Positions 1-6,688 of a stretch of DNA of 15,296 bases are shown here, piece by piece (position 1 is the first letter of the stretch; each line of letters opens with the position of its first letter). The notes beneath the pieces were generated by a model, which saw only the letters and a program-made list of their open reading frames with translations, was not told the DNA's origin and searched no databases. The translations under genes were made by a program, and so were the position numbers. The stretch comes from JADFXI01 sp050011415 (lineage in GTDB: Bacteria; Nitrospirota; Thermodesulfovibrionia; Thermodesulfovibrionales; Dissulfurispiraceae): assembly GCA_050011415.1 (NCBI GenBank), contig JBEKJD010000035.1:1-15296 (forward strand). The letters run 5' to 3'.

Positions 1-1
1 C

Positions 2-268
2 GAGCAAAGGGAGACTGAAAAAGAAATAAGAGAAAGTGAGCAAGAAAAGGAAAAACTTATTATTGAACTCAGAGAATCTTTTTCCGAGATTAAAACATTA
101 AGCGGATTGCTGCCGATTTGTGCTTCCTGTAAAAAAATACGAGACGATAATGGTTATTGGAATCAGATTGAAGCATATATAAGTAAACATTCAGATGCAC
201 AATTCACTCACGCTGTCTGTCCCGACTGTGTAAACAAATTATACTCTGATCTTGATTTGGGCAGGTAA
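2..268 (+). CDS. C-terminal fragment of a signalling protein with a paired-CxxC tail
   Basis: Open reading frame entering from the left edge; 88 residues are visible before TAA, and the start lies outside the window. Residues 1-30 are Glu/Lys-rich and look like a coiled-coil linker. They are followed by a compact Cys module with CxxC pairs at residues 40-43 (CASC) and 73-76 (CPDC), separated by KKIRDD and GYWNQIEAYI. From general knowledge, this tail ends many PAS/GAF sensor kinases, diguanylate cyclases and response regulators, especially in Desulfobacterota and relatives. It probably forms a small metal-binding module. The catalytic or sensory part is not visible, so which class of signalling protein this is cannot be decided. 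It ends 53 bases before the rhodanese gene, and I see no clear terminator between them. Confidence 0.75.
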   Translation, partial: EQRETEKEIRESEQEKEKLIIELRESFSEIKTLSGLLPICASCKKIRDDNGYWNQIEAYISKHSDAQFTHAVCPDCVNKLYSDLDLGR

Positions 269-286
269 TGAATATTGCGTTATACT
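257..286 (+). promoter_or_regulatory. Possible sigma70-type promoter for the rhodanese-ppx pair
   Basis: TTGGGC at 257-262 and TATACT at 281-286 are separated by 18 bases. Transcription would start near 293, shortly before the ribosome-binding site (AGAAGAGGAG, about 303-312) of the rhodanese gene. The -35 element is imperfect and overlaps the end of the upstream gene, so this is a weak call. Confidence 0.35.
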
Positions 287-321
287 GATACATCATTAGA
301 TTAGAAGAGGAGAACAAGAAT

Positions 322-777
322 ATGTCAGGGTGGAAAGAGCTGATGATCACGTTAATCTCATCGGCAGTCATGGTCTTCATTGCCGGCTCCGAATCTTCGG
401 CCGGACCTGATTTTAAGACTATTGATACAGCACAACTTCATTCAATGATAGTTGACAATGCTTACAAGATTGAAGGCGGGCGTGAGAAGCAATTTACGGT
501 TATTGATGCGAGGACAAAAGAGGAATACGACGAAGCCCACATTTTCAGTTCAATCAGCATCCCGGAAAATGCTTTCGAGGAATCAATAAATCTTCTTCCG
601 AAAAACAGGGGAATCCTCCTTGTGGTTTACTGTAACGATGAGAAATTGGAGACAATCAGGAAATGGGCTGACAGGGCAGCGTCTGCCGGATACACGAACC
701 TGACCATTTATTCGGAAGGGTTTCTGGTCTGGAAGAAGAAAAAAATGCCTGTCGCGCCTCTGCAAAACAGCTTCTGA
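322..777 (+). CDS. Exported single-domain rhodanese-like protein
   Basis: A 151-residue protein with an N-terminal hydrophobic segment (about residues 8-22) and an SSAG-like cleavage region near residue 27, so it is probably secreted or periplasmic. A single rhodanese fold follows. The CH2A-like motif is VIDARTKEEYDEAHI (60-74), and a Cys at 104 in VVYCNDE sits where the sulfur-accepting cysteine of rhodaneses lies. The loop after Cys104 (NDEKLE) differs from the usual CxxGxRS form, so classical thiosulfate:cyanide sulfurtransferase activity is uncertain; sulfur or persulfide carriage is a family-level inference. The ATG at 322 has a good purine-rich ribosome-binding site about 10 bases upstream. 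An internal ATG at codon 8 would shorten the signal segment. The gene is 20 bases ahead of the exopolyphosphatase gene and probably co-transcribed with it. Confidence 0.8.
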   Translation: MSGWKELMITLISSAVMVFIAGSESSAGPDFKTIDTAQLHSMIVDNAYKIEGGREKQFTVIDARTKEEYDEAHIFSSISIPENAFEESINLLPKNRGILLVVYCNDEKLETIRKWADRAASAGYTNLTIYSEGFLVWKKKKMPVAPLQNSF

Positions 778-797
778 TAACATCCGGCTTATACATA

Positions 798-1751
798 ATG
801 GCGAGAGAACCGGTTGATATAAACGAGGGCAGTCAGGACCCGACGCTTTACGCTGCGGCTGATTTGGGTTCAAACAGTTTTCATATGATTATAGCGCGGC
901 GCACAAAGGAACGGTTTACTGTAATTGACCGGGCCAAGGTAGTTGTTCGGCTCGCGGAAAGCGTTGAAAAAGGGAATGGCCTTGAGATTGAGACTCAGCA
1001 ACGCGCATTTGAGACACTCCGCCACTTTCAGGTACTTCTGAGGAAAGTACCTTCTTTCCATGTCCGGGTTGTCGGCACCAGCGCTCTTCGCCAGCTCTCT
1101 GATCAGGAGAGTTTCCTCACAGTTGCCGGCGATATACTCGGCCTGCCCATTGAAATCATCACGGGTGACGAGGAGGCGCGTCTCATAAACCTTGGGGTCG
1201 CCGGTACTATGAAAAACCAGGATGCGGCCCGGTTGATTGTGGATATCGGTGGCGGCAGTACCGAGATTATAGTCGGAAAGAACACGAACATCCTTGTTGC
1301 TGAAAGCCTGTCGATGGGTTGTGTGACCTTCAGCAAGCGTTTCTTCCCCAAAGCAAAGATAACTCCGGTGCTGTTTAAACAGGCCCGGGCTGCAGCAGGG
1401 GAACTGCTTGAGACGGTCATGGGCAGTTTCAGCGGCGTCACCTGGCTGGATGTCATCGGAGCCGCCGGCACAATCAAGACAACGCGAAAGGTGATCAATT
1501 ACAGATCGGGCGACAATGAGATCAGTATGGCTGCGCTGGACAGCCTTATCGACAAAGTAGTCAGTGCCGGTCATTTGGACAAGCTCCTTGAGATCAGGGG
1601 TCTCACTCAGGACCGGGCGACTGTCTTTCCAGGAGGACTTGCGATTCTGAAGAGCATCATGGACCGTTTTGCGATTAAAAGCATGAAGGTTTCAAAGACG
1701 GCGCTGCGAGAGGGTATTATCTTTGACCTTTTACGTAAAGAAAAAACCTGA
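798..1751 (+). CDS. ppx: Short Ppx/GppA-family exopolyphosphatase
   Basis: A 317-residue cytosolic phosphatase of the ASKHA fold. It would release terminal phosphate from polyphosphate and/or hydrolyse pppGpp. Visible motifs in order: phosphate-1 loop DLGSNSFHM (22-30), VGTSALRQ (92-99), GDEEARL with the conserved acidic pair (123-129), phosphate-2 loop DIGGGSTE (149-156), and the RATVFPGGLAIL segment near the C-terminus. It comprises only the two ASKHA domains; E. coli Ppx is about 510 residues and has additional C-terminal domains. This short form is common outside gammaproteobacteria. Sequence cannot separate Ppx from GppA activity, but the convergent ppk1 next door favours polyphosphate. 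The start has no strong Shine-Dalgarno sequence, and DLGSN begins at residue 22, about 10 residues later than usual, so the true start could lie slightly downstream. Confidence 0.87.
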   Translation: MAREPVDINEGSQDPTLYAAADLGSNSFHMIIARRTKERFTVIDRAKVVVRLAESVEKGNGLEIETQQRAFETLRHFQVLLRKVPSFHVRVVGTSALRQLSDQESFLTVAGDILGLPIEIITGDEEARLINLGVAGTMKNQDAARLIVDIGGGSTEIIVGKNTNILVAESLSMGCVTFSKRFFPKAKITPVLFKQARAAAGELLETVMGSFSGVTWLDVIGAAGTIKTTRKVINYRSGDNEISMAALDSLIDKVVSAGHLDKLLEIRGLTQDRATVFPGGLAILKSIMDRFAIKSMKVSKTALREGIIFDLLRKEKT

Positions 1752-1757
1752 CAGCAC

Positions 1758-3869
1758 TTATGCATCACCTGCAGCGCTTGAGTATTTCTCCAAAAGAGCG
1801 GTCTGCGCGGAAAACGGTTCTTCTGCTCCTGGTTCGAGTTTTCTATAAGTTCCGTCGCTTTGGAGCATCCAGGCCTGGGAGTTGTCTTTAAGATAGTATT
1901 CGAGGTCGTCTATCAGCCTCTGGCGCAGTTCTGAACGCTCAATGGGGAAACAGGTTTCGACGCGGCGAAAGAAGTTTCGCACCATCCAGTCAGCGCTGCA
2001 ACAAAACACCTCCGGCTTTCCGCCGTTATGGAAATAGAGAACACGGGTATGCTCAAGAAAACGCCCTACTACCGAACGTACCGTGATGTTTTCCGATATT
2101 CCGGGCAGGCCAGGTTTCAGGCTGCACGTGCTCCTTACAATAAGCTGTACCCGGACCCCTGCTCTCGATGCCCGATAAAGAGCCTGAACTACGCCGGGTT
2201 CTGTGAGGTGATTAAGTTTAGCTATAATACGCGCCGGCTGCCCCTTGGCCGCGTAGAGCGTTTCACGCTCTATTTTGGACAGTATTGCATCGTGAAGAGA
2301 AAAGGGCGCATCAAAAAGTTTTTTAAGTTTTCCGACTTTGCCGAGACTTGTCAACTGGAGAAAGAGATGATGAACGTCCTCTGTAATTTCCCTGTCGCAT
2401 GTGAAGAAGCTATAGTCAGTATATAACCTCGACGTCCGCGCATGATAGTTGCCCGTTCCCAGATGCACGTAATTCCGTATGTCCCCCTCTTCCCGCCTCA
2501 CCACGAGGATCATTTTTGCGTGTGTTTTGTATCCGACAACTCCATAGGTTATATGTGCGCCGGCATCTTCAAGGCGGTTGGAAAGGGCAATGTTTGCCTC
2601 CTCATCAAAGCGTGCCTTAAGTTCAATAACAACAGTCACCTCTTTGCCGGCCCGGGCCGCTGCTACAAGAGCGTCAACGATTGCCGAATCAGGTCCGGTC
2701 CGGTAGAGGGTCTGTTTAATGGCTAGCACATCCGGGTCACGCGCGGCTTCGGCGACAAAGTCGATAACAGGGACAAACGACTCAAATGGGTGATGGAGGA
2801 GGATATCTTTTTCCCGTATCCGTTCAAACATGTTTATTTTCCTCGCAATTTTTCGTGGTATCTTTGACGTGAAAGTCTTGTATTTGAGGTCAGGGCGGTC
2901 CAGCAAGTCGTACACTGCCATAAGCCTGTGGAGATTCACCGGACCTTCAACCTGAAAAAGGTCATCTTCAGTCAACGCAAATTTGTCGAGGAGGAAGGAT
3001 ATCATATCCGTCGAACAATTGTCAGCCACTTCAAGACGTACGGCATCGCCATACCGGCGGGACAGGAGTTCTCCTTCGAGAGCGCCGCGGAGGTCGGCGA
3101 TTTCTTCCTCGTCAAGGTAAAGCTCACTGTTTCTCGTCACCCTGAACTGGTAGCATCCGACCACCTCCATCCGCGGGAACAGGTCCCCGATGAATTCGTG
3201 GATTATCGAAGACAAAAAAACAAAGTCGGACGGTCCGCTCCCCGTCTCCTTTTGCGGCAGTTTGATTACCCGGGGCAGAGACCTCGGGGCCTGAACAACT
3301 GCCATGCCCCCTTTCCGGCCAAAAGCGTCTTTCCCTTTGAGGGCCACAATAAAGTTGAGACCTTTGTTAAGAATACGCGGAAAGGGATGCGCCGGATCAA
3401 GACCGACCGGGCTCAGTATAGGCAACACATGATTAACGTGGGCACGCAGCCACTCTCTTTGCCTGGCAGTCCACTCCGTCCTTGGAAGCAACCGGACACC
3501 CTCCCTGGAAAGAGCAGGGAGCAACACTTCATTGAAGACCCGGAACTGCTCGGCAACCAGTGCATGGGAGCGGACGGCAATCTCCTTAATTATATCAGCC
3601 GGCGCAATGTTGTCAGGCCCTGTCTGGACTGATCCTGAAGCAATTTTCTGCTTGAGGCCGGCCACTTTTATTTCAAAGAATTCATCATGATTGGTGTCCG
3701 TTATGCAGAGGAATTTCAGTCTTTCGAGGAGGGGGGTACCCAAATCAGTAGCTTGAGCAAGAACGCGAAAGTTGAATTCAAGCTGGCTGAGCTGCCAGTT
3801 GATAAACAACTCCGGCCGTGCCAAAGCGGCCTCTTGCGCCTTTAAGCGCGTTATTTTCTTTGACTTCAT
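1758..3869 (-). CDS. ppk1: Polyphosphate kinase 1
   Basis: A 703-residue enzyme, close to the usual PPK1 length, that polymerises the gamma-phosphate of ATP into polyphosphate and is usually membrane-associated. The order is: N-terminal domain starting LFINWQLSQLEFN (21-33), head domain, then two phospholipase-D-like catalytic domains. Visible catalytic features: LYRTG (388-392), ELKARFDEEANI (416-427), the phospho-accepting His450 in YKTHAK, the GTGNYH loop (471-476), and the second conserved His607 in FLEHTRV. The N-terminal signature normally reads INRELSWLEFN; here Arg is Trp and Trp is Gln, an unusual change outside the catalytic core. An AGGAGG lies 16 bases before the ATG, further than usual. 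No in-frame earlier start is evident. It converges on the ppx gene with a 6-base gap. Confidence 0.95.
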   Translation of the reverse strand: MKSKKITRLKAQEAALARPELFINWQLSQLEFNFRVLAQATDLGTPLLERLKFLCITDTNHDEFFEIKVAGLKQKIASGSVQTGPDNIAPADIIKEIAVRSHALVAEQFRVFNEVLLPALSREGVRLLPRTEWTARQREWLRAHVNHVLPILSPVGLDPAHPFPRILNKGLNFIVALKGKDAFGRKGGMAVVQAPRSLPRVIKLPQKETGSGPSDFVFLSSIIHEFIGDLFPRMEVVGCYQFRVTRNSELYLDEEEIADLRGALEGELLSRRYGDAVRLEVADNCSTDMISFLLDKFALTEDDLFQVEGPVNLHRLMAVYDLLDRPDLKYKTFTSKIPRKIARKINMFERIREKDILLHHPFESFVPVIDFVAEAARDPDVLAIKQTLYRTGPDSAIVDALVAAARAGKEVTVVIELKARFDEEANIALSNRLEDAGAHITYGVVGYKTHAKMILVVRREEGDIRNYVHLGTGNYHARTSRLYTDYSFFTCDREITEDVHHLFLQLTSLGKVGKLKKLFDAPFSLHDAILSKIERETLYAAKGQPARIIAKLNHLTEPGVVQALYRASRAGVRVQLIVRSTCSLKPGLPGISENITVRSVVGRFLEHTRVLYFHNGGKPEVFCCSADWMVRNFFRRVETCFPIERSELRQRLIDDLEYYLKDNSQAWMLQSDGTYRKLEPGAEEPFSAQTALLEKYSSAAGDA

Positions 3870-3939
3870 GATGTTTAGTACCTGTCCTCCTGAGCATTCT
3901 ATGCATGCCGAAAAAGTTTTCCATGATCGGAGCCGTATA

Positions 3940-3948
3940 ATTGTACCA
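3940..3948 (-). promoter_or_regulatory. Possible extended -10 promoter for ppk1
   Basis: Read on the - strand, TGG-TACAAT forms an extended -10 element (TGn followed by a 5/6 match to TATAAT). It would start transcription about 63 bases upstream of the ppk1 ATG. No convincing -35 element is seen. Confidence 0.35.
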
Positions 3949-3970
3949 CAAGAGGGTCAGGCAGGAGGAT

Positions 3971-3999
3971 TTGACAAAATAATTATTTTCTGTTATTGT
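3971..3999 (+). promoter_or_regulatory. sigma70-type promoter of the fur-feo operon
   Basis: A perfect -35 hexamer TTGACA (3971-3976), a 17-base spacer and the -10 hexamer TATTGT (3994-3999) in an AT-rich stretch. The expected start near 4006 falls inside the Fur box, so repressor binding would block the polymerase. It lies 30 bases upstream of the fur ATG at 4030. Confidence 0.75.
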
Positions 4000-4020
4000 T
4001 GATAACAAATATCATTATCA
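4000..4020 (+). promoter_or_regulatory. Fur box (operator) over the fur-feo promoter
   Basis: Bases 4001-4019 match 15 of 19 positions of the classical Fur consensus GATAATGATAATCATTATC. The outer arms TGATAA (4000-4005) and TTATCA (4015-4020) form a perfect inverted repeat. A second, overlapping dyad TGTTAT (3991-3996) / ATAACA (4002-4007) covers the -10 element. Together these suggest iron-responsive autorepression of fur and repression of feoB. That Fur regulates here is inferred from the match and the position. Confidence 0.8.
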
Positions 4021-4029
4021 GGAAAGTAT

Positions 4030-4464
4030 ATGTTTTTAAATGACGCCAGAGACATTTTCAGAAGCTACATAAAAGAAAAAGGTTTGCGCAATACCAGACA
4101 AAGAGACGAGATCCTCGATGCATTCTTTTCTGCGGAGAAACATATAACCGTCGATAATCTTTTCGCAGCTTTACGAACAAGAGACCCTGATATCGGCTAC
4201 GCAACGGTCCACAGGAATTTGAGTTTGCTGTGTGAATGCGGCCTGGCCGAAGAAATAAAGATCGGCAAACAAAAAACCAGATATGAACTCAAGTTCGGAC
4301 AAAAACACCACGACCATCTTATATGTTTAAAGTGCGGACAGTTCATCGAGGTCAATGACTATAAAATAGAAAAACTTCAGGACAAACTTGCAGAAGCAAA
4401 CGATTTTATTCCTGTTCGGCATAAGCTGGAGATATACGGCATATGCAAGAAATGTCAGCACTGA
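4030..4464 (+). CDS. fur: Fur-family ferric uptake regulator
   Basis: A 144-residue transcription factor of normal Fur length. The N-terminal winged helix contains RNTRQRDEILDAF (20-32) and the recognition-helix region IGYATVHRNLSLL (55-67), where the usual Tyr of ATVYRNL is His. The C-terminal dimerisation domain carries HHDH (93-96), Glu107 and two CxxC pairs, CLKC (99-102) and CKKC (139-142), which would form the structural zinc site. The ATG is preceded by AGGAAAG. As the first gene of the operon, downstream of its own operator and 17 bases before feoB, it most likely senses Fe2+ and represses this operon. A PerR or Zur specificity cannot be fully excluded, but the Fur-like box and the feoB linkage favour iron. 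Confidence 0.9.
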   Translation: MFLNDARDIFRSYIKEKGLRNTRQRDEILDAFFSAEKHITVDNLFAALRTRDPDIGYATVHRNLSLLCECGLAEEIKIGKQKTRYELKFGQKHHDHLICLKCGQFIEVNDYKIEKLQDKLAEANDFIPVRHKLEIYGICKKCQH

Positions 4465-4481
4465 AAAGGCGGTAATTACAA

Positions 4482-6473
4482 ATGGCCCTGTTCAAGAAAA
4501 GTAAATCATGTCATGCGTCACAATCCGATTCGCCTTTATGTAAAAAGAAAGTGGCGTTGATAGGCAACCCCAATGTAGGGAAGAGTGTGCTCTTTAATGC
4601 CCTTACCGGCGCGTACGTAACGGTATCCAATTATCCCGGAACGTCAGTCGAGGTTTCAAGGGGAGCTGCGACAATCGAAGGACAGAATTTTGAGATCATC
4701 GATACACCGGGTATGTATTCTCTCCTTCCGATAACAGAGGAAGAACGCGTGGCAAGGGAGATACTTCTAAGGGAATCTCCTGACATGGTCATTCACGTAC
4801 TCGATGCGCGGAACCTGGAGCGCATGCTGCCCATGACGCTCCAGCTGATCGAGGCCGGTCTGCCTGTCATACTGGTAGTCAATATCATGGATGAGGCAGA
4901 GCGTATGGGACTCAGTATCGACATATCGCTGCTTAAAAAAAGACTCGCGATTCCAGTGATACCCGCTGCAACAGTGAAGAAGCGGGGTCTCCGGGAAATA
5001 AGGGAAACCATCGTCCATTTCGTTCCTGAAAAACATGCCCATTTCAGTTACAACAAAAGGCTTGAAAACGACATCACTGAGATCGCCGCATTAATCAAAG
5101 GCTCTTACAGGCTTTCTGCCAATTCTCTTGCCCTTCTTCTGCTTCAAAGGGACGAAGAAATTGCCGGTCTGGTGAAAGAAACCGAAGGCCCCGGCTACCA
5201 GATATTGGAAGATAAGGTCAGGGAGAAGATATTTGAGCGCAGGACGTCCTTTCATCAGGATCTATCCATGGACAGGCGAAGGATCATAAAAAGTCTGATT
5301 AAGGACGTTTTCAGTGCGCCTGATATAAGGAAAATCACGCTGAACGAAAGAATATCCCGTTTGACGGTCAGGCCGCTTACCGGGATACCAATCCTTCTGC
5401 TGGTACTCTATTTTGGGCTCTATAAATTTGTCGGTGTTTTCGGCGCCGGCACTGTAGTGGACCTGGTGGAACAAAAATTTTTTGAGGGGTTTTTCAACCC
5501 ATGGATCACAGGAGTAGTTAAGCATTTGATCCCGTGGGAGGTGATGCAGGAACTATTCGTCGGAGAATATGGCATTATTACATTGGGGATACGATATGCA
5601 ATCGGCATCATACTCCCCATTGTATCTACGTTTTTCCTCTTCTTCTCCATACTGGAAGACAGCGGATATTTCCCCAGGCTGGCCCTGCTTGTAGACAGGC
5701 TGTTCAAACTGATAGGGCTGACCGGCCGTGCCGTAATACCGATGGTGCTCGGCTTCGGATGCGACACGATGGCTACCATGGTCACACGGACCCTTGAGAC
5801 AGTGAGGGAAAGGGTACTGGCGACCCTTCTTCTTGCACTTGCCATTCCCTGCTCCGCACAGTTAGGGGTCATTCTCGCCCTTTTATCAAAAACAAGCGGT
5901 GCGCTGCTCGTCTGGGGAGCATTCATGCTGCTGATCTTTGTGCTGGTCGGGTACCTCGCTGCAAAGGTGCTGCCTGGTCAAACACCGGTGTTCTATATGG
6001 AGTTGCCGCCGATAAGGCTTCCGCAGTTGTCCAACATCCTGACAAAAACATATACCAGAATGCAGTGGTACTTTTTGGAGATACTTCCGCTGTTTATTCT
6101 AATATCCATACTTCTTTGGTTCGGGAAAATCACCCACCTTTTTGAAAAGGCGGTCGCATGCATGAGCCCTGTCATGGCATCCATCGGGCTTCCCAAAGAA
6201 ACTGCGGTAGCGTTTATTTTCGGGTTTTTCAGACGGGATTACGGTGCAGCAGGGCTTTTCGATCTTCAGTCAAAAGGCTTGCTTAATCCGCGTCAGTTGA
6301 CTGTGGCAGCAGTGACACTGACTATTTTCATTCCATGCGTAGCCCAGTTCCTCATTATGAAAAAGGAACGCGGCCTGAAAACGGCATTATTGATAGTAGC
6401 TTTTGTCAGCACAATGGCTTATGGAAGCGGTTATCTTCTCAACAAGTTCCTGTTTGTAACAGGGATACTGTAA
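4482..6473 (+). CDS. feoB: Ferrous iron transporter FeoB (variant class)
   Basis: A 663-residue polytopic inner-membrane Fe2+ transporter with an N-terminal G domain. G-protein motifs: G1 GNPNVGKS (28-35), G2 region with Thr54 in YPGTSVE, G3 DTPG (74-77) and G4 NIMD (134-137; NxxD retained). A helical linker follows, then the membrane region from about residue 300. It contains two gate-like segments, GFGCDTMA (424-431) with IPCSAQL (455-461), and the conserved GFFRRDYGAAG (581-591) with IPCVAQF (617-623). The canonical gate reads GFGCNVPA and IPCSARL, so this belongs to a divergent FeoB subclass. The short N-terminal extension contains Cys10 and Cys20. No separate feoA precedes it; a FeoA domain is instead found two genes downstream. 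The stop overlaps the next start (TAATG). Confidence 0.93.
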   Translation: MALFKKSKSCHASQSDSPLCKKKVALIGNPNVGKSVLFNALTGAYVTVSNYPGTSVEVSRGAATIEGQNFEIIDTPGMYSLLPITEEERVAREILLRESPDMVIHVLDARNLERMLPMTLQLIEAGLPVILVVNIMDEAERMGLSIDISLLKKRLAIPVIPAATVKKRGLREIRETIVHFVPEKHAHFSYNKRLENDITEIAALIKGSYRLSANSLALLLLQRDEEIAGLVKETEGPGYQILEDKVREKIFERRTSFHQDLSMDRRRIIKSLIKDVFSAPDIRKITLNERISRLTVRPLTGIPILLLVLYFGLYKFVGVFGAGTVVDLVEQKFFEGFFNPWITGVVKHLIPWEVMQELFVGEYGIITLGIRYAIGIILPIVSTFFLFFSILEDSGYFPRLALLVDRLFKLIGLTGRAVIPMVLGFGCDTMATMVTRTLETVRERVLATLLLALAIPCSAQLGVILALLSKTSGALLVWGAFMLLIFVLVGYLAAKVLPGQTPVFYMELPPIRLPQLSNILTKTYTRMQWYFLEILPLFILISILLWFGKITHLFEKAVACMSPVMASIGLPKETAVAFIFGFFRRDYGAAGLFDLQSKGLLNPRQLTVAAVTLTIFIPCVAQFLIMKKERGLKTALLIVAFVSTMAYGSGYLLNKFLFVTGIL

Positions 6474-6688
6474 TGCGCTGCGGTTTTTGCGGTTACGAGT
6501 TTGAAGAGGAAGAAGGCATTAAAGGATGCAAAAACTGCCCGATGACTTCGGGATGCAAAATGGTAAAATGTCCGAGATGCAACTATGAAAACGCTCCGGA
6601 GCCTTCACTCGTCAAAGCGATAAAAAAGATTTTTAATAAAATTAAAAAGCGTAAGGAGGAAAGACATGAAACTTTCAGAAAAGGCTGA
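6473..6688 (+). CDS. Small Cys-rich zinc-ribbon-like protein of the Feo operon
   Basis: A 71-residue protein. Its ATG shares one base with the feoB stop (TAATG), and AGGGA (6461-6465) is a suitable ribosome-binding site inside feoB. The start at 6473 is preferred to in-frame upstream codons because those overlap feoB extensively. It has seven cysteines: CxxC at 3-6, CxxC at 19-22, Cys28, and CxxC at 33-36. An acidic stretch EEEE lies between the first pairs, and a Lys/Arg-rich, probably helical tail runs from about residue 46 to the end. The fold looks like a zinc ribbon or rubredoxin-like knuckle and could hold Zn2+, Fe2+ or an iron-sulfur centre. I know of similar small proteins beside feoB in anaerobes, but no assigned function. 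It overlaps the next gene by 23 bases. Confidence 0.75.
   Translation: MRCGFCGYEFEEEEGIKGCKNCPMTSGCKMVKCPRCNYENAPEPSLVKAIKKIFNKIKKRKEERHETFRKG

Noticed and set aside
1031..1051. 7-bp inverted repeat GGTACTT/AAGTACC
   Set aside because: It is in the middle of ppx coding sequence, short, with no regulatory context; most likely chance.
870..1574. Long - strand open frame (234 codons) opposite ppx
   Set aside because: It is fully antisense to the conserved Ppx sequence and its translation looks random.
2928..3632. Long + strand open frame (234 codons) opposite ppk1
   Set aside because: It lies wholly antisense to a confidently identified ppk1, and its translation shows no domain, membrane pattern or ribosome-binding site. 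It is a by-product of codon use on the other strand.
3778..4008. - strand frame of 76 codons overlapping the ppk1 start and the fur promoter
   Set aside because: It covers the divergent promoter region and is in a different frame from ppk1; its product resembles no protein.
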